This document shows positions 34,645-40,186 of a stretch of 40,186 nt of DNA, piece after piece. The stretch lies in NCBI GenBank assembly GCA_013114715.1, contig QCWB01000004.1, forward strand, positions 1-40,186, read 5' to 3'. Origin of the DNA: Nitrososphaera sp. Its GTDB lineage: Archaea > Thermoproteota > Nitrososphaeria > Nitrososphaerales > Nitrososphaeraceae. The notes beneath the pieces were generated by a model. It did not search any database, was not told the origin of the DNA, and worked only from the letters and a program-made list of their open reading frames with translations. Positions within the stretch are counted from its first letter, which is position 1. Each line of letters opens with the position of its first letter. Both the position numbers and the translations under genes were made by a program.

Positions 34645-35412
34645 GTGACCCTGAGTCCAGAGACTGTAGAATCAAACCCGATTGTGCCAGAGATTGCCAA
34701 GGACACTACAACCTTGGTAAAGAGGCAGTCAAGGGTGTTCAAATCGCTTCGCTACGGCAGGATATTTGAGGCGGCAACCGGGCCGGCGGAATCTTTTCTG
34801 CGCGCACACGTCTACCACAAGGTGCCGATGGTGATACTGTACGCAGACATCGTTGGCTCTACTAACATGAGCCTGACTATTCCGGTAGACACGCTGTCAA
34901 CCATAATTCAGATATTTTTCCAGGAAACGTCCATGACCATTACCGAGCGTGGCGGCTATGTCCTGAAATACGCCGGCGACTCAGTCCTGGCGTTCTTTCC
35001 GCTTATAGGCTCGCACTCTTCAAGGGAAGACGACGAAGCGGTAATCCAGCAGGCAGTTGAATGCGGCCGGGAGATAGTTAGCGTTGTTCAGCATGTCATT
35101 AACCCGATACTAAACGAGTATTATTATCCAGAGCTTGCAGTGCGGATTGGAATCGACCGTGGCCAGTGCGCAGTAGTACTGTATGGAAAAGACAGAAAGA
35201 AATCCTATGTCGACGTGCTTGGACCGTGCATAAGCCTTGCCGCAAAGATGAAGTCGCTTGCAAAGCCAGACAACGTGATAATAGGCCAGACCGTCTATGA
35301 CCAGCTGCCAGTCGGTAAGGACAGATTTTCTGCTCTAAAGACAGACATCGACAAGTGGAATTACGTTGACGATGTCACCGGTGGCATATACAGGCTTTAC
35401 CAAGTAGAGTAA
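34645..35412 (+). CDS. Class III adenylate/guanylate cyclase-like protein with altered catalytic residues
   Basis: The 255-aa protein has a class III cyclase catalytic domain from about residue 55. ILYADIVGST and LKYAGDSVLAFFP supply the two metal-binding aspartates, and RIGIDRGQC and YVDVLGPCISLAAKMKSLA follow. In the last motif the usual transition-state Asn and Arg positions (GxxVNxAARL) read Ser and Lys, so activity may be weak, different or lost. No TM or sensor domain is apparent. The start is GTG 34645 with a GGAGGCG Shine-Dalgarno 8-9 nt upstream, unusual here where most genes look leaderless. It might belong to an operon with the cyclophilin. Confidence 0.8.
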   Translation: MTLSPETVESNPIVPEIAKDTTTLVKRQSRVFKSLRYGRIFEAATGPAESFLRAHVYHKVPMVILYADIVGSTNMSLTIPVDTLSTIIQIFFQETSMTITERGGYVLKYAGDSVLAFFPLIGSHSSREDDEAVIQQAVECGREIVSVVQHVINPILNEYYYPELAVRIGIDRGQCAVVLYGKDRKKSYVDVLGPCISLAAKMKSLAKPDNVIIGQTVYDQLPVGKDRFSALKTDIDKWNYVDDVTGGIYRLYQVE

Positions 35413-35518
35413 AAGAGCCCGCCCCGGCGGACTCCAGGTTGCGGAGTGCCGGAGCAAGGCCAAGTATGGCTGACTGGTGACCACCATTCAAAGAAGAAAA
35501 GTACGCTATAACCAGTTC
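35413..35518. other. Spacer after the cyclase with GC-rich hairpin
   Basis: A bulged stem of about 8 pairs forms at 35428-35451: CGG-ACTCC paired with GGAGT-g-CCG, with a 7-nt loop. It sits just past the cyclase stop. At 35474-35485 TGGTG-AC-CACCA is a second small inverted repeat. These could be a terminator or RNA structure; no gene is seen. Confidence 0.3.
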
Positions 35519-35537
35519 GTGTACAGTGCATTGCAAC
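35519..35537 (-). promoter_or_regulatory. 19-bp candidate operator upstream of the zinc-ribbon mini-gene (copy 3)
   Basis: On the minus strand this reads GTTGCAATGCACTGTACAC, matching copy 2 near copA at 16 of 19 positions. A plus-strand TATA-like CTTTTATC (35550-35557) follows 12 nt later, the same layout as the other copies. The orientation is reversed relative to the gene, which matters little for a near-palindrome. Confidence 0.55.
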
Positions 35538-35600
35538 TATTAGATTAGGCTTTTATCACCATGCAGAGTAAGCATCAACGGGGATGCTAAAATAGCATCG

Positions 35601-35756
35601 TTGTGCAGCATTTGCAAAAGGGAGATCATCGATGATGCCGTCTGCCCGCTGTGCGACGCAAACAGCCTTTGCCAGTGGTGTATCTATATCCATTTTCTCA
35701 GGTGCCCCAAGAGGATGGAGATAAAAGACAGGTCCACAGACGAGGAACAAAAATAA
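35601..35756 (+). CDS. Small cysteine-rich zinc-ribbon protein
   Basis: This 51-aa frame was found by reading past the usual length limits. It holds three CxxC pairs and an extra Cys: CSIC (2-5), CPLC (15-18), CQWC (24-27) and C35, followed by a charged tail. This spacing is far from random and fits one or two zinc or other metal sites. The start is uncertain. TTG 35601 is the first standard start in frame; the frame is open further upstream (INGDAKIAS precedes it). A TATA-like box near 35553 and the 19-bp element precede it, so it may respond to the same signal as copA. Confidence 0.5.
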   Translation: MCSICKREIIDDAVCPLCDANSLCQWCIYIHFLRCPKRMEIKDRSTDEEQK

Positions 35757-35846
35757 AAGGTTGACACGATTTTATTAGGAAACAACGAATTAGAAATGCA
35801 AATTTAACATCAAAATCCTCAAATAGTTGAGAAACGATACAAAATC

Positions 35847-38120
35847 GTGCAGGTATCCGATCGTCTGCCATTAAGTGAACGTTTTGAATTGGCAAGGGCT
35901 GTAATCGGCATCAGAGATCTTTTCAACCCAAAAATATCTGGAATAGAAGTAACTCAGGGCATTCAATATTACAAGGCAAGCCGCCATTTGACCGATCCTA
36001 ACGACCGGGGCAACGACAATTCAGTAAGATTAGTTGCAGCCAAGCCCGCGTGGGCTCGCGTCTATGTTCGAAGCGGCATTTTAGGTGGCAGCTATGAATT
36101 AGCCGGAGAATTAATAATTGACCGAAATATTTCGGCGATTGGCGCGATATGGAGCAATATTGCCACGCTATTGCCGCAGCCACCAGGAACTGCAACAGCA
36201 CAAAGCAATCCGGACTATGCCACGGAACGCTCTACTCTTTCTTCGTCGCTTAACTTTATCATTCCATCTGACATCATGTCAGGGAAACTTCGTATCCGCG
36301 CAAGGATATGGCAGCAGGGAAGTGTTGCTGACGCCATAATTGACACGTATGAAATTATGCTCGATGTTACGCTTTTGCAGACATTGCGGTTGCGCGGAAT
36401 AATGATAAGCTACAACGGCCAGGATCCGACGGTCAACCCGAATAACCCGCCAACCATCAATCTGCCAGCTCCAACTCTGGCGGACTTACAGGCCACGGCA
36501 GCATGGACTCTTACCACGAATCCCGTTCAATCTCAGGGTATATTTTCCAGCGCCGGTACAATGCAATGGAGCACACCTCTGACTGGAATGGCCACGAACC
36601 CCGGCGGCTGTTCAACGCAATGGCTCAGCCTAAACGCGGCTGTGGCGCAAATAAAGGCCAACGACGGTAACCGCAGCGATGTGATTTATTACGGCTTATT
36701 GCCTGCTGGAACGCCCATCCAGAATGTTGGTGGATGTGAATCAAGCGGAGTGAGCACCGGTCCAAACGGCAGGCAGGTTACTATGGCCCACGAAGTAGGT
36801 CATGGCGCCGGGCTGGCCCATGGCCCCTGTGGAACGCCCGGTGATCCTAATTATCCAGCCTACGAACCATACGACCCGGCAAATTCGCCGACAGCTTCTC
36901 TTGGGGAATACGGGCTTGATATCAATAACGGGACTATTCATCCTCCGGCGGAAAAAGACTACATGTCTTATTGTTCCCCTAGATGGATCTCGCTTTATCA
37001 TCATGCGCGGCTTATCAACAATGCCAAGTTTGATCCACAATATGTCGGCCCCAAGTGGAGAATACCGGAATGGGTTGATCCATTCTTATGGCCATGGGAG
37101 TACATACCGGATCCCCCTCACTGGGAAATTGGCCCAGGAGACCTGCGAATGAAAGCTCAGAAGGTAATATCCATCATTGGCGTGATAAATGAAGAACGTC
37201 AGATACAGGTGCAAAGCGTCATGCGCGTCATGGCCATCCCCACGGTAGGCGATTCCACCGGGACAGAATTGGTAGCGCAGCTGGTTGGAAGAGAAGGAAA
37301 AGTTGTTGCCAGCGCACCGGTAATGCGACTGGAGTCGCATGGCTGCAATTGTTGCCATGACAAGGATCCGCATAAAACAGGCCGCGAACCTTATTCATTT
37401 CAGGCCCTTGTTCCGGATCTGGAGCCAGGAATCGCGCTGCGCATAGTGCAGAGACAGGAAAAGGAGTCTGACAGGCCAATTTGGACGCGTAGCGCCCCGG
37501 ACAGAGAACCAAAAATTGTCGAATTCAACGTAAAAGTCGCGCGTTCCTTTGGCTATGCTTCATGGACGGCAGAATGCAGTACTGAAACTCTAGAATTTTC
37601 CTTGCAGTTTTCCAAAGATGAGGGAAGATCATGGAACAGCCTGGCAGTGGGCATAAGGGAAAATGAATGCAAGTTCAGCCTTTCTGACCTGCCCTCAGGG
37701 CCAGTTATTTTTAGGCTGTTGGTACATGACGGGTTCTTTACCAGTACCATGGATTCTAGGTCCGTCAGGCTGCCAAGACGCGCTCCTACAATCAGCATTC
37801 TTCATCCAGCGGATGGATCGGAATTGATTTCTGGCTCTCCGCTGAGACTGTGGGCCGCGGTTAGCAGCTCCACTGGCAACTTAATTGAATCTGAATCCTG
37901 TGTTTGGATAGTGGACGGCAAAGAAGCAGCGCGTGGTCCTGATGTATGGATAGTTGCACCAAGTAGAGGCAGGCATGAATGCAAGCTGATAGTAGAGGAC
38001 AGCAACGGGCGCAGCGAAACTAGTGTTTCATTCTCTACTGTCAGTCCAGACGTGGCAGGCAGCACTGCAGATACTACCTCAAAAAGAAAGCCGACGCGTC
38101 GAAAACCTAGGAGCAAATAG
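35847..38120 (+). CDS. Large metzincin-type zinc metalloprotease with C-terminal Ig-like domains
   Basis: The 757-aa protein has the complete metzincin motif HEVGHGAGLAH at residues 315-325 and a Met-turn-like DYMSYCSP near 371. The N-terminal 300 residues are beta-rich (GIEVTQGIQYYKASRHL, ARVYVRSGILGGSY). A cysteine-rich HGCNCCHDKDPH block lies near 495. The C-terminus has two Ig/FN3-like domains (TAECSTETLEFSLQFSKDEG; PTISILHPADGSELISGSP) and a basic tail KRKPTRRKPRSK. No signal peptide is visible from GTG 35847, which is odd for this class; an unseen upstream start or other export route is possible. The architecture looks bacterial, so transfer is plausible. Confidence 0.8.
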   Translation: MQVSDRLPLSERFELARAVIGIRDLFNPKISGIEVTQGIQYYKASRHLTDPNDRGNDNSVRLVAAKPAWARVYVRSGILGGSYELAGELIIDRNISAIGAIWSNIATLLPQPPGTATAQSNPDYATERSTLSSSLNFIIPSDIMSGKLRIRARIWQQGSVADAIIDTYEIMLDVTLLQTLRLRGIMISYNGQDPTVNPNNPPTINLPAPTLADLQATAAWTLTTNPVQSQGIFSSAGTMQWSTPLTGMATNPGGCSTQWLSLNAAVAQIKANDGNRSDVIYYGLLPAGTPIQNVGGCESSGVSTGPNGRQVTMAHEVGHGAGLAHGPCGTPGDPNYPAYEPYDPANSPTASLGEYGLDINNGTIHPPAEKDYMSYCSPRWISLYHHARLINNAKFDPQYVGPKWRIPEWVDPFLWPWEYIPDPPHWEIGPGDLRMKAQKVISIIGVINEERQIQVQSVMRVMAIPTVGDSTGTELVAQLVGREGKVVASAPVMRLESHGCNCCHDKDPHKTGREPYSFQALVPDLEPGIALRIVQRQEKESDRPIWTRSAPDREPKIVEFNVKVARSFGYASWTAECSTETLEFSLQFSKDEGRSWNSLAVGIRENECKFSLSDLPSGPVIFRLLVHDGFFTSTMDSRSVRLPRRAPTISILHPADGSELISGSPLRLWAAVSSSTGNLIESESCVWIVDGKEAARGPDVWIVAPSRGRHECKLIVEDSNGRSETSVSFSTVSPDVAGSTADTTSKRKPTRRKPRSK

Positions 38121-38145
38121 TTCCTAGGTTTATGACGGATTATGA

Positions 38146-38300
38146 GTCGGCGGTTCAGAGAAGGGCATCAGGAAGGCAGGACAAGCAGTCCCATGCGTTA
38201 TCTTTGATGAGATAGATTCCATCGCGCCCAGAAGAGGAATGGACGGCAGGAGGCGCGCCACAGGTAGTAACTCATCGTCACGGGTCAGCAGTGGGAAAAT
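38146..38300 (+). pseudogene. Fragment of a CDC48/VCP-type AAA ATPase
   Basis: The plus frame starting at 38146 reads VGGSEKGIRKAGQAVPCV and then [14 protein letters not shown]. This matches the highly conserved Walker B region of archaeal CDC48 (GESEKGIR...[23 protein letters not shown]), with a short internal deletion after GIR and one lost Phe. A stop (TGA) lies directly before it. After RRGM the similarity fades into the frame antisense to the next gene. Only about 35-40 codons survive, so it is a gene relic. Confidence 0.6.
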
Positions 38301-38321
38301 TGTACCCCACGTGATGACCGT

Positions 38322-38525
38322 TCATTCAATTTCCTTGAATGACGGCGAAGCCCCGATGAATTTGGCGGTCTTGTACTTTAGGAAAACCTCGTGTTCTTTG
38401 CCACAGTCATTGCAGCGAAGCCGGAGACGTCCCGAGATGCTCCTGTATCTTGGCTTTGTTACTTCGTCTTCCTCTATGCATTGCATTACGTTGCCGCATT
38501 CGCAAGAAAATAGCTGTCGGGCCAT
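38322..38525 (-). CDS. Small zinc-ribbon protein
   Basis: This protein has 67 aa from ATG 38525. CECG near residue 9 and CNDCG near 41 form a two-knuckle zinc ribbon with a basic strand between (RYRSISGRLRLRC). The C-terminus is FLKYKTAKFIGASPSFKEIE. The in-frame ATG at 38609 is less likely, since a TATA-like GTTTTTATCC near 38554 lies about 28 nt before 38525. No function can be read beyond metal and possible nucleic-acid binding. Confidence 0.55.
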   Translation of the reverse strand: MARQLFSCECGNVMQCIEEDEVTKPRYRSISGRLRLRCNDCGKEHEVFLKYKTAKFIGASPSFKEIE

Positions 38526-38654
38526 TGCATATGACAAGTATGCATCCAAAGGATAAAAACCACGTTGTTGTACTTGCAACCCCTTCAACGTGCTGGCAGT
38601 TGGCGTCATATGCGCGTGCAGATATCATTATGTCGTGCAGTCTTTATGGGCATA

Positions 38655-39584
38655 CTATCGAATAACAACATCACATGAATTTCCTAATGGTAAAGTTTGA
38701 CATATTGAAATTGATTTGTTGACGTGTTTGGTACTCACATATTTTATTCCAAACTTGATTATGCCTTCAATTATTTTTTCAGCAATACTTCCAATTACGT
38801 TGTTTGGAAAAATTATTGTTTTGCAATGTGGGCATATTGCTAATACCAGTGAAGAAACTATCTGAGCCTTGTCATGTTGAGTTAAATGGCACTGACCGCA
38901 TTTAGCCATCGCATTTGCACGCAGGCAATCTTCCATATCAGACATGTAATTAATCAGAAAATCAAAGAGTGCCCATAAACTAAGTCTTGTAGTCTTTTCG
39001 GACATGGAATTTTTTGATTGAAATTCTGCCATTAGATCAAGAATACGACTTTTTGATTGATTTTGTATGTCGTCAGCCATTTCTTGAATAAAACATGCTG
39101 TTATACATGCAACAAAATATGGTTCTTCGAATCGATTATTTTTTAATCGTTCTAATATCACGCCTTGGATATCTTCTATTATATCGAAATAAATTGAAAA
39201 TAGCGGCCGAGGAATATTTGGAGTAGATCGTTTCAAAGATCTAGTAATAGAGAGTATATTTCTAGTGTCTACCACCTTACATTCTATTGAACAACATTTT
39301 AATTCATTTGATGTATCAATTAAGCTAATAATATAGCATCCAGATTCTACATAAGAATTAGATTTTGATTTTAGATCCCAAGTAAATGAAGTTTCAAGAA
39401 GGGTATTTGACTCGTCTGATCTTAAAGATTTTCGGAGTATTTCATTTGAATTTTTATCTAAAATTAGAATTTCATAAGAATTGAGTTTGTTTTTTAATTC
39501 TATATTTACAGTCACAGATATTGGTGTGATCGAAGATGAGAAGATTAGCCCATGATTATTATCAATTTTTAGTGGGCAGTACAT
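38655..39584 (-). CDS. AT-rich hypothetical protein with C-terminal zinc-ribbon motif
   Basis: The 309-aa protein has no family I recognise. Residues 1-~110 look like a beta-sandwich (SITPISVTVNIELKNKL, TSFTWDLKSKSN, SGCYIISLIDTSN). A helical middle follows (ACFIQEMADDIQNQSKSRIL, LSLWALFDFLINYM). The C-terminal part has CGQC...CPHC, a possible zinc site. Composition is far more AT-rich than the core genes and codon use differs (many Lys/Asn/Ile AAA, AAT and ATA codons). It sits next to tRNA-Arg, suggesting acquired DNA. The ATG lies about 28 nt from a TTTATTAG box, and the frame is closed by TAA just upstream. Confidence 0.6.
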   Translation of the reverse strand: MYCPLKIDNNHGLIFSSSITPISVTVNIELKNKLNSYEILILDKNSNEILRKSLRSDESNTLLETSFTWDLKSKSNSYVESGCYIISLIDTSNELKCCSIECKVVDTRNILSITRSLKRSTPNIPRPLFSIYFDIIEDIQGVILERLKNNRFEEPYFVACITACFIQEMADDIQNQSKSRILDLMAEFQSKNSMSEKTTRLSLWALFDFLINYMSDMEDCLRANAMAKCGQCHLTQHDKAQIVSSLVLAICPHCKTIIFPNNVIGSIAEKIIEGIIKFGIKYVSTKHVNKSISICQTLPLGNSCDVVIR

Positions 39585-39779
39585 ATTCTGTTTTTGGTTT
39601 TACTTTTACTAATAAATTTCCACTTGGACTCGCAATAAGTAACTGTCCACCTGCTCGACAGCCTTTTTCTGCTTTTCGTTCCTTACAGCCATAACCAGAC
39701 TTGGATTGTGTTTATTGAAGGAATATTGCCTGCAAGATGCATCTAACAAAAGGTTTGCGAGTCCGTATCAAAATTATAG
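39585..39779. other. Spacer downstream of tRNA-Arg, no gene assigned
   Basis: A minus-strand frame here reads SGYGCKERKAEKGCRAGGQL and then ASPSGNLLVKVKPK, ending in a stop inside the next gene's start region. It has no start codon after its upstream TAA. It could be the relic of a small cysteine-containing gene, but I do not call it. Confidence 0.3.
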
Positions 39780-39854
39780 CGGGCCCGGAGGGATTCGAAC
39801 CCTCGACCTAACGCTTAGGAGGCGTTCGCTCTGTCCAAGCTGAGCTACGAGCCC
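39780..39854 (-). tRNA. tRNA-Arg (CCT anticodon)
   Basis: The 75-nt minus-strand sequence folds as a normal cloverleaf. The acceptor stem is GGGCTCG/CGGGCCC (one T-G wobble) and the D arm is GCTC/GAGC. The anticodon stem AACGC/GCGTT has loop CTCCTAA, giving anticodon CCT. The T arm is GAGGG-TTCGAAT-CCCTC and the discriminator is G. No intron is present and CCA is not encoded. It decodes AGG. The promoter may be the AT-rich CTTAAATTGG about 32 nt upstream. Confidence 0.93.
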
Positions 39855-39930
39855 ACGATTTATTTCTCAACTTCGGAAGCGCCAATTTAAGCATTGACAT
39901 ATTCCAGAGATGAGGCAACACAATAAAAGA

Positions 39931-40186
39931 TCAGCTGCTTGTCAGGTCTTTTTGCCGTAATTGCTTGTCGGCTACTGACAGGACCAGCGAAATAGTATGC
40001 GGCTGCTTGGCCGGGCTAAAATCCTGATCCTTCCAGTTCTTTGGGAAATAAGTCTTGGTTGTATTGACTTCCAAAGCCAATCCTGCACCGTCTGCTATAG
40101 CAAGAAACTCATTGTAGTTTGAACTGTCTAAATCCATATCGGTCAGGACTTTAACAGACCCTGTACTGTTTATTTTCCTGGCCGTG
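39931..40186 (-). CDS. Unidentified protein, C-terminal fragment (5' end beyond window)
   Basis: The minus frame is open from the window edge through TARKINSTGSVKVLTDMDLD to a stop at 39931-39933, giving about 84 visible residues. Segments include NYNEFLAIADGAGLALEVN, TYFPKNWKDQDFSP and HTISLVLSVADKQLRQKDL. No family is recognised. The internal ATG at 40137 is probably not the true start, since the frame continues upstream without a stop. Confidence 0.55.
   Translation of the reverse strand, partial: TARKINSTGSVKVLTDMDLDSSNYNEFLAIADGAGLALEVNTTKTYFPKNWKDQDFSPAKQPHTISLVLSVADKQLRQKDLTSS

Noticed and set aside
38239-38556. Plus-strand open frame continuing from the AAA relic
   Set aside because: Only the upstream part resembles CDC48; the rest is antisense to the zinc-ribbon gene at 38322-38525, whose cysteine pairs and promoter support the minus strand.
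39780-39854. tRNA-Arg as an attachment site with a duplicated 3' end
   Set aside because: I looked for a second copy of the T-arm/acceptor sequence in the window and found none, so an att pair cannot be supported here.
1-40186. CRISPR arrays, rRNA genes, insertion sequences
   Set aside because: No regularly spaced direct repeats, rRNA-like stretches, transposase motifs or terminal inverted repeats were seen on either strand.

Overview
The window looks like chromosome from an ammonia-oxidising archaeon of the Nitrososphaera type (Nitrososphaerota/Thaumarchaeota). The information-processing genes are archaeal: SRP54, Pus10, eS24, eS27-type S27ae, aEF-2 and the diphthamide ligase Dph6. An F420-type luciferase-like oxidoreductase, pyruvoyl-dependent arginine decarboxylase, futalosine-pathway menaquinone genes and thaumarchaeal-style surface proteins fit the same group. 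Many genes have a TATA-like box centred about 26 nt before the start codon, which implies leaderless transcripts, often with TTG or GTG starts. Base composition is mixed, near 50% GC in core genes and visibly AT-rich in several accessory ones. The genus is inferred from gene content only.

Layout. 1-3.4 kb (minus): an oligopeptide ABC transporter ATPase and a large substrate-binding protein cut by the window edge. 3.4-9.6 kb: a tightly overlapping translation/targeting cluster dph6-srp54-pus10-HExxH protein-nucleotidyltransferase/kinase fusion, meeting the convergent ribosomal pair eS24-S27ae. 9.7-14.8 kb: UbiD-family decarboxylase, MqnC, MqnE and MqnD, a menaquinone (futalosine route) cluster arranged as two convergent, overlapping gene pairs. 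14.9-17.1 kb: EF-2, which carries the diphthamide histidine that Dph6 serves. 17.2-18.8 kb: an AT-rich divergent pair, a two-TM protein and a trypsin-like protease. 18.9-21.6 kb: arginine decarboxylase, F420-type oxidoreductase and two small proteins.

21.7-27 kb is a copper island: a YHS mini-protein, a very methionine-rich membrane-anchored protein, a YHS-CopA Cu+ ATPase, a secreted lysyl-oxidase-like copper enzyme and a CPBP-like membrane protein. The Met-rich gene and copA each carry the same unusual 19-bp element just upstream of their TATA boxes. A third copy lies at 35.5 kb before a tiny zinc-ribbon gene that is easy to miss. I regard this as the best candidate for an undescribed regulon here.

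27-35 kb: a secreted dienelactone-hydrolase-like protein, a PLD-like protein lacking its HKD residues, a surface protein, an RHH-like regulator divergent from a sulfur module (rhodanese-rhodanese-metallo-beta-lactamase plus TauE/SafE exporter), a membrane-anchored cyclophilin and a class III cyclase-like protein with altered catalytic residues. 35.5-40.2 kb is rearranged accessory DNA: a zinc-ribbon mini-gene, a 757-aa metzincin-type protease, a fragment of a CDC48-type AAA ATPase, a small zinc-ribbon gene, an AT-rich gene of unknown function, tRNA-Arg(CCT) and a partial gene. I see no CRISPR array, rRNA or intact insertion sequence.
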